Source of the DNA: Psychrobacter sp. 72-O-c
Lineage (GTDB): Bacteria > Pseudomonadota > Gammaproteobacteria > Pseudomonadales > Moraxellaceae
Direction: 5' to 3'
Length of the DNA: 64,000 bases
Assembly: GCF_904846605.1 (NCBI RefSeq)
Contig: NZ_CAJHBI010000016.1
Location: forward strand, 1-64,000
Both the position numbers and the translations under genes were made by a program. Of the stretch, positions 1-11,090 are shown piece after piece. Under the pieces are notes generated by a model. That model ran no database searches and was not told the origin of the DNA. It saw nothing but the letters and a program-made list of their open reading frames with translations. The stretch's first letter is position 1. Each line of letters opens with the position of its first letter.

Positions 1-362
1 AACTAAAAAATCAGACCAATGCCATAGGCGCGATACATAACAATCAGCTCTTTGCTGTTGGTTTATATGACAGCAGTATTGACAGTGGTATCTTTCATAG
101 CTGGGTAGTACAGCTCTTATTACCACAATTACCTAGCAACAGCGTCATCGTTATGGACAATGCCACTTTCCATAAAAGACAGGATATACAGCAAGCTATT
201 GAAGAAGCAGGCCATGATATTCTATGGTTGCCACCCTATAGCCCTGACTTAAACCCTATCGAGCAGACATGGGCATGGATTAAACAAAAGCGTAAAGAGT
301 GGCGTTTAGATTGTATTGATACGTTGTTCTTCTTATGGTTCTTTATCTGTGATAGTTGTTAG
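1..362 (+). mobile_element. 3' remnant or right end of an IS630-type insertion sequence
   Basis: The window opens inside the transposase frame, so this is the right-hand part of an insertion sequence whose left end lies outside. IS630-type elements insert at TA dinucleotides. The exact right end cannot be fixed because the partner inverted repeat is not visible. The 212 bp between the transposase stop and folC hold no other gene that I can support. Confidence 0.7.
3..362 (+). CDS. IS630-family transposase, C-terminal part (5' end outside window)
   Basis: The frame is open from the first complete codon of the window to a TAG at 360-362, giving about 119 residues. It contains the second catalytic Asp context (VIVMDNATFH) and the third-acid context (LPPYSPDLNPIEQTW) typical of IS630/Tc1-mariner DDE transposases. 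The internal ATG at 153 is not a credible start because the conserved DDE core continues upstream of it. The C-terminal tail after KRKEWRLD is rich in Phe, Leu and Cys and I cannot judge whether it is the native end. Whether the element is intact depends on sequence to the left. Confidence 0.85.
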   Translation, partial: LKNQTNAIGAIHNNQLFAVGLYDSSIDSGIFHSWVVQLLLPQLPSNSVIVMDNATFHKRQDIQQAIEEAGHDILWLPPYSPDLNPIEQTWAWIKQKRKEWRLDCIDTLFFLWFFICDSC

Positions 363-574
363 GTTCTTTGACTATAGGTTGTAATCTAGGCCTTGATGAT
401 CGGTTTGAGTCGCTGTTTGGAATTTTTATTTTAGTTTTCGCTCTTAATTCTGTGTCTTGAGTTTCCAGCTTTTTATTTTGGTTTTAAGCAGGGTTGATAT
501 ACACTGAGTTATTCTTCTATTTCCAATATTCTTAATGAGTCTTCTAGCATAGTCCTTAACATAGGTTTTCGTCC

Positions 575-1954
575 ATGTCTGCATCTTTAACGTCTAATCC
601 TGATAGTCCTAATAGCGAAGCCAGCCTAACCGAATGGCTGGACTATATGCAGCAGATACATGTGTCTGCTATAGACATGGGGCTATCACGAGTACTACCA
701 GTCGCAGAGTATTTAGGAGTAGTGCAGTCGGCCAAAGATGATGCTTATGTATTCACCGTGGCAGGCACCAATGGTAAAGGGTCGACTACAGCCGTTATTA
801 GTGAAATATGTCAAGCGGCAGGTTATAAGACAGCGCTATATCAATCACCGCATCTAAGTCGTTTTAATGAGCGTGTACGTATTAATGGCGAGATGGTTAG
901 TGACCAGACTTTGATTGCAGCGTTTACTAAAGTAGAAGCGGCTCGACTACAATGCGAGTTAACATTGTCGTTTTTTGAGATGACCACTCTGGCAGCGCTA
1001 CTCATATTCTCTGAAGCTGACTGTGATGTTTGGGTGTTAGAAGTGGGGCTAGGCGGTCGCTTAGATGTGGTTAATATTATTGACCCTGATATGGCAGTGA
1101 TTACTAATATCAGTATCGATCATGTCGATTGGCTGGGTGACAATGTCGAGGATATTGGCGCTGAAAAGGCGGGTATCTTACGTGATGATATGACTTTAAT
1201 TTATGGCGCTACTGAGATGCCTAACAGTGTACAGCAGCTTATCAATACCCATAAGGTCACCTGTTATCAAGCGCAGAAAGACTTCAGCTACCGCATGCTT
1301 GACGTGCAAACGTGGCAGTATAGCAATGCAGCCGTCACGCTACAGCTACCGCGCCCAGCACTGTCACTGATGAATACAGCCAATGCGCTATCAGCAGTGC
1401 TGGCAAGTTCACTCAATGTAAGTATTTCCGCTACTGAGCAAGCGTTACAGACGGTAAAGCTAGCAGGGCGCTTCGATTATCGTGAGATTAAAGATCGGCA
1501 TTGGTTGTTTGATGTGGCGCATAATGAACAAGGGGTTGAGTTTTTATTAGCGCAGTTATTGCCATTGTGGCAAGAGCATCTTGTCATTCAATCAAACCGG
1601 CAATTAAACCGAGAATCAAACAGTCAACCAAGCACAGCACCTGCGACTATTAAAATGTTATTCTCAATGTTAGGAGATAAAGCTATTGATAAGGTCGTGC
1701 AGCGTTTAACTGAAGCTAACTTACCAATTAGTGACTGGTTTGTCGCAGAAATCGACTATCCCCGTGCGGCTAGCACTGAGCAATTACAGAAGATCTTGTC
1801 CGGTTATGTTGATAAGGCTCATATCCATGAATTTAGCGGTTTATCAGAGGCAACATACGCGGTGATAAGCGCCAGTCAGCCGCAAGACTTAATCGTAGTT
1901 TGCGGTTCTTTTCATACCATTGGTGAAGCGCTTGCATCACTTGAGAGACAATAA
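575..1954 (+). CDS. folC: Bifunctional dihydrofolate synthase / folylpolyglutamate synthase
   Basis: FolC adds glutamate to dihydropteroate and further glutamates to reduced folates, using ATP, in the cytoplasm. At 459 residues it is slightly longer than usual for the family. The P-loop GTNGKGST is at residues 64-71. The folate-binding stretch SPHLSRFNERVRING follows from residue 91. The LEVGLGGRLD motif around Glu156 and the Mur-ligase-type IDHVDWLGD at 181-189 are intact, and the C-terminal domain carries FDVAHNEQG. The ATG at 575 has only a weak AGG about 10 bases upstream. In many gammaproteobacteria folC follows accD and precedes a SPOR-domain gene. Here the SPOR partner is kept but an IS fragment lies upstream instead of accD. 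Confidence 0.95.
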   Translation: MSASLTSNPDSPNSEASLTEWLDYMQQIHVSAIDMGLSRVLPVAEYLGVVQSAKDDAYVFTVAGTNGKGSTTAVISEICQAAGYKTALYQSPHLSRFNERVRINGEMVSDQTLIAAFTKVEAARLQCELTLSFFEMTTLAALLIFSEADCDVWVLEVGLGGRLDVVNIIDPDMAVITNISIDHVDWLGDNVEDIGAEKAGILRDDMTLIYGATEMPNSVQQLINTHKVTCYQAQKDFSYRMLDVQTWQYSNAAVTLQLPRPALSLMNTANALSAVLASSLNVSISATEQALQTVKLAGRFDYREIKDRHWLFDVAHNEQGVEFLLAQLLPLWQEHLVIQSNRQLNRESNSQPSTAPATIKMLFSMLGDKAIDKVVQRLTEANLPISDWFVAEIDYPRAASTEQLQKILSGYVDKAHIHEFSGLSEATYAVISASQPQDLIVVCGSFHTIGEALASLERQ

Positions 1955-2070
1955 TTTGTCTTAAAGGAGAGACGATTAAACGTTAATGTTCGCAACAGCG
2001 CGATAGCAGACAGCATTAAAAATATGCTTTATAATCAAAGCACTTTTATAAAAACCGCATAATTGTAAAA

Positions 2071-2172
2071 ATGGCACAACCTTTGACAACTGATCGCGAT
2101 AACGGGTGGCTGGCAAATGCCATTGCGCCGACCAATCAGCCTTATTACCAACTAAGAGACGTAAACGGATGA
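2071..2172 (+). CDS. Possible 33-codon ORF translationally coupled to the LysM-SPOR gene
   Basis: A short frame begins at ATG 2071 and ends in a TGA at 2170-2172 that overlaps the ATG (2169-2171) of the next gene in an ATGA arrangement typical of translational coupling. The peptide is hydrophilic, with a Pro/Tyr/Gln-rich end. There is no convincing Shine-Dalgarno sequence upstream of its ATG. The downstream gene also lacks a strong site of its own, which is why coupling is worth considering. It may equally be a chance frame. Confidence 0.25.
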   Translation: MAQPLTTDRDNGWLANAIAPTNQPYYQLRDVNG

Positions 2173-3371
2173 ATTTTTCGAGACAAGCCTTATTGGGCAT
2201 TGGGATGATTATAGGTGGCAGCGTGATGTTATACGCCATGGTGCAGCAAATCGGTGCTGGGAATGATCCAGAGCCAACACCGGCTATGGTAGATAAACCG
2301 CGTACTGAGCAGGCATCGTCGCAGCCGTTGACTATAGATATTGAGACTGAAAAACGTATTTTGGCACAAAAACAAAAGGAACGTGCCGCCCGCGTGGCAG
2401 AGCAAGAAAAACGCGCGCAGCAGTTTTTGATCGAGCAAGAGACTGCCGAGGCGCAAGCTCTAGCCAAAGCACGTGCTGAAAACCAGCAGTATGTGGAAAA
2501 CAGTACCTCAACTGGCGGCGATAGTGACAGTCCGGAAGCGGCACAAAATACTAATGATGGGTCGCAAGTGAAATCTAGCACTGATAATACGGCTACCAAT
2601 GTGAGCCCAAATGACAGTGATAAGAGCGACACACAAGAAGAGGCACAAGCACTGGCTCAGCAAAAAGAAGTCAAAAGGCAAGCAGAGCTTAAAAAACAAG
2701 CCGAAGCCAAAAAATTAGCAGAGAGCAAAAAACAGGCTGAGGCTAAAGAACAAGCGGACGCTAAGAGACAGGCTGAAGCGCAAGCAACAGCCAAGCAAAA
2801 GAAGCAAGCTGAAGAAAAGGCGGCCATTGAAGCGTCTAAACTAGAAGCCACTAAATCAGAACCGCCTAAATCGCCAACAGATTATACCGTCAAAAGCGGT
2901 GATGGTCTGATAAAGCTCGCGCGACAATATAACATGCCTGTTGAGGCGCTAGCACAAGCTAATAATATTGCGTCTACTACCTCTCTGCAGGTTGGGCAGG
3001 CGTTGACCATTCCCTCTCGCAAGCAGGTTCAACGTCTAGAGCGTGACGCGGCGAATGCCCAGCAAGCACGTGAAGACAAGCGTGATGCCCAAGAAAAACT
3101 ACGTGAGGCACGTAAAGAAGTCAAAGAAACCGATGCTAAAGGCAGCTTTGGGGTGCAAGTTGCCTTGGCTAACAATCAGGCCGCTGCGGATGAAATGGCA
3201 AAAAAGTTTAAATCAGCGGGTTATAAGGTTAAGACTAGCGCGACCAGCCGCGGCGTAAGAGTCATCGTTGGCCCTGAGCGCGGTAAAGTTGCTGCGTTAG
3301 CGTTAAAAGATAAGATTAATAGCGACTCTAAGGTTGATACCAGTAGTGCTTGGGTGCTTTACTGGCGTTAG
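2169..3371 (+). CDS. Membrane-anchored LysM and SPOR domain protein (cell-envelope / division-associated)
   Basis: About 400 residues. One N-terminal transmembrane helix spans residues 8-28. A long charged, Ala/Lys/Gln/Glu-rich segment (roughly 55-230) is predicted to be coiled coil or extended periplasmic linker. A LysM domain (YTVKSGDGLIKLARQYNMPV) begins near residue 239 and a C-terminal SPOR domain covers about 325-400. Both domains bind peptidoglycan, and SPOR prefers denuded glycans at division sites, so the protein probably spans the periplasm at the septum. An upstream GTG at 2106 would add 21 cysteine-containing residues before the helix, so I prefer the ATG at 2169. SPOR genes commonly follow folC, but the added LysM is unusual. 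No specific gene name is justified. Confidence 0.8.
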   Translation: MNFSRQALLGIGMIIGGSVMLYAMVQQIGAGNDPEPTPAMVDKPRTEQASSQPLTIDIETEKRILAQKQKERAARVAEQEKRAQQFLIEQETAEAQALAKARAENQQYVENSTSTGGDSDSPEAAQNTNDGSQVKSSTDNTATNVSPNDSDKSDTQEEAQALAQQKEVKRQAELKKQAEAKKLAESKKQAEAKEQADAKRQAEAQATAKQKKQAEEKAAIEASKLEATKSEPPKSPTDYTVKSGDGLIKLARQYNMPVEALAQANNIASTTSLQVGQALTIPSRKQVQRLERDAANAQQAREDKRDAQEKLREARKEVKETDAKGSFGVQVALANNQAAADEMAKKFKSAGYKVKTSATSRGVRVIVGPERGKVAALALKDKINSDSKVDTSSAWVLYWR

Positions 3372-3401
3372 GGCTGCTGTAGTGGCAAGAGTGCTATTTT
3401 T

Positions 3402-3428
3402 AAAACACGACATTTAATGTCGTGTTTT
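3402..3428. terminator. Perfect inverted repeat, likely rho-independent terminator of the LysM-SPOR gene
   Basis: Twelve-base perfect arms (AAAACACGACAT and its complement) with a TTA loop, 30 bases after the stop codon. The A-tract and T-tract are part of the arms, so it could work in either direction. Confidence 0.65.
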
Positions 3429-3605
3429 GTGGTTTATAGGTTGCCGATTATGGCAAGCTTATATAAGATAAGCGCCATTTTTCTCTATTTCTTTCTGTAT
3501 GACATGTCAGCCTAAAAGGGTTGCTGTGTCGTGACTGGCTATTTGATGACTGCAATTTAGTCATAAGAGATGTTTAGTCGCTCTAATATTGTATAAGGTA
3601 AAACT

Positions 3606-4148
3606 ATGTCATTTGGCATTATATTTTTAATCTTGGCTGTTGGGTTTTTAGGTTTGATTGCCTTACCCAAACTAACTGCAAAGCGTCAGCCAGCTTCTAA
3701 AACCTCTGAGCCTGACCCGAAACCCGTTCGTGGTGATGAGCTGGCTATTTGGCCCTTTGCGCTCATGCCTATCATGACCGATACCGAAGTAATATTTTTT
3801 CACAAATTGAAAAACGCCCTACCGGAATATCATATTTTTGTCCAAGTTCAGCTGTCACGTATTATCGAGGCCAATAGTGATGAGACCTCTGAGCGTAGTT
3901 TTTGGTTTAATCGCATCTGCCGCCAAAGCGTAGATTATGTAATTGTCGATCTCGATGCGCAGACCACCTTGATTGCCATTGAGCTTGATGACTGGACACA
4001 CAGTAGTAAATCTCGCCAAAAAGCGGATGATAAAAAAGACAAAGCCCTTGCTAGTGCCGGTATTCCAATCGTGCGCTTTCACGCTGAGCGCATGCCTAGT
4101 GCTGACATGCTTAGGTATGAGCTGATGCAGGTTATTGAGACTTACTAG
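3606..4148 (+). CDS. DUF2726 domain protein, membrane-anchored, with restriction-endonuclease-like motif
   Basis: 180 residues. An N-terminal hydrophobic helix (residues 3-20) is followed by a basic linker and then a DUF2726 domain (about 48-180). The domain shows SVDYVIVDLD (Asp110, Asp115), then AIELDDWTH (Glu126, Asp128, Asp129, His132), then a Lys/Asp-rich helix and AGIPIVRF. This pattern of an acidic strand, an E-x-D-x(2-3)-H strand and a Gly-Ile-x-Val-x-Arg strand resembles the PD-(D/E)XK-like fold of Vsr/DUF559-type nucleases. That is inference and no substrate is known. The gene ends 15 bp from the end of the converging DUF1853 gene. Function unknown. Confidence 0.8.
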   Translation: MSFGIIFLILAVGFLGLIALPKLTAKRQPASKTSEPDPKPVRGDELAIWPFALMPIMTDTEVIFFHKLKNALPEYHIFVQVQLSRIIEANSDETSERSFWFNRICRQSVDYVIVDLDAQTTLIAIELDDWTHSSKSRQKADDKKDKALASAGIPIVRFHAERMPSADMLRYELMQVIETY

Positions 4149-4163
4149 GTAAGATTATCTGAC

Positions 4164-5240
4164 TTAATCAAGCAAAATATTTTGGCTAGCGTTAACATTA
4201 ACATCAGTGTGCAAAATGACGAGGGGCTCATAGCTTTCTTGACCAGACATTTGGATAAAGTATAGTCCTCGCGGCAAAGTCGCTAAATTAGATGGCACTT
4301 TAATAATATTCTTGTTTTTATTATAAAAACTGCGCTGGGTAAACCACTCAATATAATGAGCGCGACGTATATTTGTATTATCGGTAAAGGGTTCTGTCAT
4401 GGTTTCAATGTTGCTTACTGGGTCTTTAGTTGGGTCTTCAATTTTATTTTTATCCTGATTAGGAGCTTCCGGCGTAATATTAGAATTTTGGTTATCAGGG
4501 ACAGCTAGCCAGCGATGCATAGGAAAGCTAGGCTCAAGCCAATCAGGATAATTAAAGTCAGCTACTGTCGTTGGCAAAAAAAACCGTCCTTTAATTACTC
4601 CATAACGCTTATCAATTTTAACTCGCCCATGATCTTTGGTGTCCACCCACACGGTGCGAAACTGCTTGGTTTGCATGTGAGTTATCTTGCGTTGTAAGTT
4701 ATCATTGGAATTGATACCGACCCAATTGACGGGTGCAAATGGCGCTGAGCCCATAAAAAACTTAATGGCTAATTCCCAATGCTCGGTTATTCCCTCCCGA
4801 TGATTGTATAAAATTAAATCCAATTCACCAGAGGTTTGCTTACCGCAGAACAACTGGACGTTACTCGCCAGCATTTCATACGGATGCAACTTACGCACAA
4901 AACCATCTTCCAACCAAAATGACAATAACCCTTCAAAGTGAAAGCCCAAACGATTGGGACTTGGCCTAGCCAGCAAATAGCGGGTCAGCTCTTGATAGGC
5001 ATTGGTAGTATCAAGTTCATTTAAACGTTCGCGATAGGCTTCAAATTGTGTTTGCCAAAAATTCGGGCTATGAACCGCAATCGTTGGGTTATTCTGATGG
5101 GGAGCAAAATCTAGCCACTCAGTTAAGACATTGGGGCAGGCCAGTACGTAAGCCAAATCACGCACGTAAGGACGTTGATATTCCTCCCACAGTACATTAC
5201 TTACGAGAGTAGGAGAGGGCTGAAAGGTAGGCTCGGACAT
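4164..5240 (-). CDS. DUF1853 family protein, nuclease-like motif, function unknown
   Basis: 358 residues from the ATG at 5240. A TTG at 5252 would add four residues and is less likely. The family pattern is clear: YVRDLAYVLACP near the N-terminus, RLGFHFEGLLSFWL (Glu104), SGELDLIL (Glu139, Asp141) and HWELAIKFFMG (Glu156, Lys160). The order Glu, Asp, Glu/Lys resembles a variant PD-(D/E)XK active site, although the spacing between the last Glu and Lys is not the canonical single residue. A low-complexity Asn/Glu/Asp segment lies around residues 255-285. It converges on the DUF2726 gene with a 15-bp gap. No function is established to my knowledge. Confidence 0.8.
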   Translation of the reverse strand: MSEPTFQPSPTLVSNVLWEEYQRPYVRDLAYVLACPNVLTEWLDFAPHQNNPTIAVHSPNFWQTQFEAYRERLNELDTTNAYQELTRYLLARPSPNRLGFHFEGLLSFWLEDGFVRKLHPYEMLASNVQLFCGKQTSGELDLILYNHREGITEHWELAIKFFMGSAPFAPVNWVGINSNDNLQRKITHMQTKQFRTVWVDTKDHGRVKIDKRYGVIKGRFFLPTTVADFNYPDWLEPSFPMHRWLAVPDNQNSNITPEAPNQDKNKIEDPTKDPVSNIETMTEPFTDNTNIRRAHYIEWFTQRSFYNKNKNIIKVPSNLATLPRGLYFIQMSGQESYEPLVILHTDVNVNASQNILLD

Positions 5241-5453
5241 AGGTTGAACCAAAGTGAGTCGTAGAGGATTTACCCTAACGACTCACTTGAGAAAAGTCTA
5301 GCTATAGTAGGTATCAGCTTAAAGATATATAAAATAGTTAGCGTTCAGATGTCTAACCCTAGCATTGCTTAGTCTTAATTTTTGTTCTAATAGTCGATTA
5401 AGTTTATCTTACATATCCTACATTACCACATCTAAACCCACCAAATTTAACGC

Positions 5454-5488
5454 AAAAAAAAGCCAGCCATTGAGAACAATGACTGACT
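5454..5488 (-). terminator. Rho-independent terminator downstream of tRNA-Pro
   Basis: On the minus strand, a 12-base stem (AGTCAGTCATTG with CAATGGCTGGCT, two G-U pairs) and a TTCT loop are followed by a run of seven T. It lies 10 bases after the CCA end of the tRNA. Confidence 0.85.
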
Positions 5489-5497
5489 CTTTAAATT

Positions 5498-5574
5498 TGG
5501 TCGGAACGGCAGGATTTGAACCTGCGACCCCTACACCCCCAGTGTAGTGCGCTACCAGACTGCGCTACGCCCCG
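5498..5574 (-). tRNA. tRNA-Pro, anticodon GGG
   Basis: Read on the minus strand, a 77-base cloverleaf starts CGGGGCG and ends with an encoded CCA. The acceptor stem is CGGGGCG paired with CGTTCCG (two G-U pairs). The D-arm is GCGCAGTCTGGTAGCGC. The anticodon stem CTACA/TGTAG encloses the loop CTGGGGG, so the anticodon is GGG. The T-arm is CGCAGGTTCAAATCCTGCG-like with the GTTCAAATC loop. It reads proline CCC and CCU codons. It is transcribed as a single unit with its own terminator. Confidence 0.95.
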
Positions 5575-5685
5575 AATGACTGACTATTTTACGCAAAATA
5601 TTATATATTGCAAGGGTTAATTATTTCTCGAATTTGCAAATAGATTTTACTGACAATAATCAGTCCAGTCTACTACCCATTAACC

Positions 5686-7224
5686 TTAGCCCAATAACTC
5701 TTTTAGGACTTGGTTGACCTGTTGTGGATTGGCGCTGCCACGACTGGCTTTCATCACTTGCCCGACCAGACCGTTAAAGGCTTTTTCCTTACCACCGCGA
5801 TACTCTTCAACCATCGCTTGATTCTTAGCAATGACCTCTTCAACGATGGCTTTAATCGCGCCAGTATCGGTTTCTTGCTTAAGACCTTTGGCTTCAATGA
5901 TTTGATCAGCGGCATCCTCGGCATCGCCAAATTCGCGTTCATATAACGCGCTAAAGGCTTTTTTGGCCAGCTTCCCTGATAGCGTGTCATCGAAGATACG
6001 TTTAAGCATACCAGCCAATTGTATGGCGCTGATAGGGGTAGTGGTGATGTCTTTATCGTCTTTATTCAGTGCGCCTAGCAACTCACCCATGACCCAGTTG
6101 GCGGCAATCTTAGCGTGCTTTTGACCGACCTCATCAACCACAGCTTCAAAATAATCCGCAAGCTGACGGCTGTCTGTCAAGATACGAGCATCATATTCTG
6201 ATAGTTCAAGCTCATTCTCTAACCGTGCGCGGCGAGCAACCGGTAGCTCAGGCATGGCGGCTCTAATCGTATCAACCGTATGCTGCTCAATGCGCACAGG
6301 CAGCAAGTCAGGGTCAGGGAAATAACGATAGTCATTAGCGTCTTCTTTAGTACGCATAACGCGGGTTTCGTCTTTATCAGGATCATAAAGCATCGTCGCT
6401 TGCACGACTTGACCGCCTTCTTCGACTATATCAATTTGACGTTCGATTTCACGGTTGATTGCACGTTCAATACTACGGAATGAGTTCAGGTTCTTGAGCT
6501 CAGTACGCGTACCTAAAGCGGCGCCAGGCTTACGCACTGAGACGTTACAATCACAGCGGAATGAGCCTTCTGCCATGATGGCATCTGAGATACCAAGCCA
6601 AGTGACCAATTGATGAATAGCTTTAATATAGGCTAGCGCTTCAAACGCTGAGCTCATATCAGGCTCAGAGACAATCTCAATCAGCGGCGTGCCGGCACGG
6701 TTAAGGTCGACGCCCGTCATACCATCAACGGCATCGTGTACCGACTTACCTGCATCTTCTTCTAAATGAGCGCGAGTGATACCCATACGCTTAGGATATT
6801 CGTTGTTCTCACCTTCATTGACCACCACATCGATATGACCACGGCCAACGATAGGGTTGGCCATTTGCGTGATTTGATAGCCTTTAGGCAAGTCAGGATA
6901 GAAGTAGTTTTTACGGTCAAAGGTATTAAATAAACCCAGCTCGGCATCGACACCGATACCGAATTTTAGTGCGCGTTCTACAACGCCACTATTGAGGACA
7001 GGCAAGACACCGGGCAGGCCTAAGTCAACGATACTGGCTTGGGTATTCGGCTCATGGCCGAAGTCAGTCGGAGCGCTGGAAAAGATCTTACTGTCGGTAT
7101 TGAGCTGACAGTGAATCTCAATACCGATGACCACTTCATAGCCGTCGACCAATAGCTCTGAACGCAAAGCCTCTTTACGGACGGTGTCTTGATGGACGGT
7201 GCTGTTATCAGTTGTTGAGTTCAT
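5686..7224 (-). CDS. gatB: Asp-tRNA(Asn)/Glu-tRNA(Gln) amidotransferase subunit B
   Basis: GatB is the kinase and tRNA-binding subunit that phosphorylates misacylated Glu-tRNA(Gln) or Asp-tRNA(Asn) before amide transfer. It has 512 residues, about 30 more than typical because of an N-terminal extension before [14 protein letters not shown]. Family motifs [17 protein letters not shown], [17 protein letters not shown] and the zinc-site region [10 protein letters not shown] are present. The C-terminal YqeY-like tail (about 360-512) includes [13 protein letters not shown]. The start ATG at 7224 overlaps the gatA stop by one base (TAATG), so translation is coupled. Confidence 0.97.
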   Translation of the reverse strand: MNSTTDNSTVHQDTVRKEALRSELLVDGYEVVIGIEIHCQLNTDSKIFSSAPTDFGHEPNTQASIVDLGLPGVLPVLNSGVVERALKFGIGVDAELGLFNTFDRKNYFYPDLPKGYQITQMANPIVGRGHIDVVVNEGENNEYPKRMGITRAHLEEDAGKSVHDAVDGMTGVDLNRAGTPLIEIVSEPDMSSAFEALAYIKAIHQLVTWLGISDAIMAEGSFRCDCNVSVRKPGAALGTRTELKNLNSFRSIERAINREIERQIDIVEEGGQVVQATMLYDPDKDETRVMRTKEDANDYRYFPDPDLLPVRIEQHTVDTIRAAMPELPVARRARLENELELSEYDARILTDSRQLADYFEAVVDEVGQKHAKIAANWVMGELLGALNKDDKDITTTPISAIQLAGMLKRIFDDTLSGKLAKKAFSALYEREFGDAEDAADQIIEAKGLKQETDTGAIKAIVEEVIAKNQAMVEEYRGGKEKAFNGLVGQVMKASRGSANPQQVNQVLKELLG

Positions 7225-8720
7225 TATACCGTCTCCTTAGCGATGGCAGAGTGTTGCAGGTGATGATCAGTATGCTGCTGGAACAGATGCGCGGTGGTAA
7301 GCAACTGGCTCTCTTGCCAATGCTGTCCGATCAACTGTAAACCAACGGGCAGACCCTCAGAGGTTAAGCCAACTGGTTGACTCAGTGCAGGCAAACCAGC
7401 AAGGTTGACTCCAATGGTATAAACGTCGCCCAGATACATCGTGGCAGGGTCTAAATTTTCGCTAAGCTTATAAGCGGCTGTTGGTGCCGTTGGACTGGCA
7501 ATCACGTCACAATTGGCAAAGGCATCATCGAAGTCTTTGATGATTAAGCGGCGCACCTTTTGGGCTTTGATATAATAAGCATCAAAATACCCAGCTGATA
7601 AGGCATAAGTCCCCATCAAGATACGGCGCTGGACTTCAGGGCCAAAGCCTTCAGAGCGTGAGCGCGTGTATAAGTCGATCAAGTCTTTTGGATTTTCACA
7701 GCGATAACCGAAACGCACGCCATCGAAGCGCGAAAGGTTAGAAGAAGCTTCAGCAGGTGCTAGCATATAGTAAGTAGCAAGAGTGATTTCGGGGTCAGTG
7801 ATATTTACTTCGACAATCGTCGCACCAAGTTCCTCATACTTCTGTAATGCTGCGCGTGTTAATTTATCGACTTCAGCATCAAGACCCGCACCGAAGTATT
7901 CTTTCGCCACACCAATACGCAGACCAGCGAATGGCTTATCGCCTGCTTGCGCTTCGGCATCATTGATATCTTGCACATAGTCAGGCATATCATGTTTGAT
8001 AGAAGTGGCATCGCGTGGGTCATGACCGACCATAGGCTGTAATAGATAAGCGCAATCTTTGGCGCTGCGACCTAAGCTGCCGGCTTGATCCAAACTTGAG
8101 GCGTAGGCAATCATACCAAAACGCGATACTCGACCATAAGTGGGCTTAATACCTGTCAAACCACAAAAGGATGCGGGTTGACGAATAGAGCCGCCAGTAT
8201 CACTACCCGTTGCTACTGGTACAAATCCTGCTGCGATGGCTGATGCGCTACCACCTGATGAGCCGCCAGGGACGCGCTCAAGATTCCACGGATTTTGCAC
8301 TGTGCCATAATAAGAGCTGCTATTGTCCGAGCCCATCGCGAACTCATCCATATTGAGTTTGCCAAGGCTAATCATGCCGGCTTTAGCAATATTGGTCACG
8401 ATAGTAGCGTCATAAGGTGAAACAAAATTATGCAGCATTTTTGAGCCACAAGTGGTCAGAACTCCTTGAGTACAAAAGATATCTTTGTGTGCCATAGGAA
8501 CGCCAAGTAGCGGACGCTGATCGCCTTGTGCGCGCATCTCGTCTGCCGCTTGTGCTTGTGCGCGTGCGGTATCAGAGGTATGAGTAATAAAGCTATTAAT
8601 CTTGCTATCTAAAGCGTCAATACGCTTAATAAAATGTTCGGTTAGCTCAAGACTGCTAAATTGTTTGTCTTGCAAGCCCGTAACCAACTGCTGGGTACTT
8701 AAGAGATGAAGTTCAGACAT
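7224..8720 (-). CDS. gatA: Asp-tRNA(Asn)/Glu-tRNA(Gln) amidotransferase subunit A (amidase)
   Basis: GatA releases ammonia from glutamine for transamidation of misacylated tRNA. It has 498 residues with the amidase-signature catalytic triad visible: Lys79 (MAHKD), Ser154 (GGSSGGS) and Ser178 (GSDTGGS). The loop [13 protein letters not shown], which is characteristic of GatA, is also intact. It follows gatC after 132 bp and overlaps gatB by one base. Its presence implies an indirect route to Gln-tRNA and/or Asn-tRNA in this organism, as is usual for Moraxellaceae. Confidence 0.98.
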   Translation of the reverse strand: MSELHLLSTQQLVTGLQDKQFSSLELTEHFIKRIDALDSKINSFITHTSDTARAQAQAADEMRAQGDQRPLLGVPMAHKDIFCTQGVLTTCGSKMLHNFVSPYDATIVTNIAKAGMISLGKLNMDEFAMGSDNSSSYYGTVQNPWNLERVPGGSSGGSASAIAAGFVPVATGSDTGGSIRQPASFCGLTGIKPTYGRVSRFGMIAYASSLDQAGSLGRSAKDCAYLLQPMVGHDPRDATSIKHDMPDYVQDINDAEAQAGDKPFAGLRIGVAKEYFGAGLDAEVDKLTRAALQKYEELGATIVEVNITDPEITLATYYMLAPAEASSNLSRFDGVRFGYRCENPKDLIDLYTRSRSEGFGPEVQRRILMGTYALSAGYFDAYYIKAQKVRRLIIKDFDDAFANCDVIASPTAPTAAYKLSENLDPATMYLGDVYTIGVNLAGLPALSQPVGLTSEGLPVGLQLIGQHWQESQLLTTAHLFQQHTDHHLQHSAIAKETV

Positions 8721-8852
8721 AAGGGGTCGTCCGTCAAAATGTTAACTGCGTAAAATAAAATGGGGCTAAATTAAATCGGCTTGCCAGTCGAAGCTTTTAA
8801 TAAAAATCTATTGAATAGAAAGCTATTAAGCAACAAGATAACTAACAAAAGG

Positions 8853-9176
8853 CTATTCAATGACTTGTGGTACCAGATATAAGCCTTGCTCAACGGCTGG
8901 CGCGATCGATTGATTGCGTTCGCGATTGATATCGTGCTTGGCAACATCAGCGCGCAAGTCTTGGCAAGCTTCGTGAATGTTGGCTAAAGGCGTCAAATCT
9001 GTGGTATCCACAGCAGCTAAGGTACTCATTAATTTTAAAACCTTGCTGATGTCATTGGCATAGCTATCGGCCGTATCTTCATCAACACCCAACCGCGCTA
9101 GGTTGGCAACTTCTAGGATTTCGTGGCGGCTGACGCTGCTTTCAGTCGTTGACGGTTGCTGGGACATATTTGACAT
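8853..9176 (-). CDS. gatC: Asp-tRNA(Asn)/Glu-tRNA(Gln) amidotransferase subunit C
   Basis: 107 residues. GatC wraps around and stabilises GatA-GatB. Family features are the helical start ISRHEILEVANLARLGVDED-like region and the C-terminal LRADVAKHDINRE segment. The ATG at 9176 is preceded by GGAGA five bases upstream. A second ATG three codons on has a worse spacing. It is first in the gatCAB order and has a 132-bp gap to gatA. Confidence 0.95.
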   Translation of the reverse strand: MSNMSQQPSTTESSVSRHEILEVANLARLGVDEDTADSYANDISKVLKLMSTLAAVDTTDLTPLANIHEACQDLRADVAKHDINRERNQSIAPAVEQGLYLVPQVIE

Positions 9177-10977
<1,801 letters not shown>

Positions 10978-11063
10978 GCATTTTTGATTGCTAGTTTCAA
11001 AATAAGCAATGTTTATTGACTTAATTTGGCTGAATTAAAGCCAGTATTGACAGAGACAGTGTT

Positions 11064-11090
11064 AAAGGTGGCCTATGAGGCTGCCTTTTA
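11064..11090 (+). terminator. Hairpin between mreB and mreC, weak terminator or attenuator
   Basis: A ten-base stem (AAAGGTGGCC with GGCTGCCTTT, two G-U pairs) and a TATGA loop, followed by only a short T-rich stretch. It may reduce read-through from mreB into mreC, as strong mreB expression relative to mreCD is common. Confidence 0.45.

Noticed and set aside
1976-2632. Minus-strand 218-codon ORF
   Set aside because: Antisense to the LysM-SPOR gene and Cys/Ser-rich with no family resemblance; a shadow of the Ala/Lys/Gln-rich coding strand.
5365-5547. Plus-strand ORF ending [16 protein letters not shown]
   Set aside because: It reads across the antisense of tRNA-Pro; this peptide ending is a well-known false protein made by translating tRNA genes.
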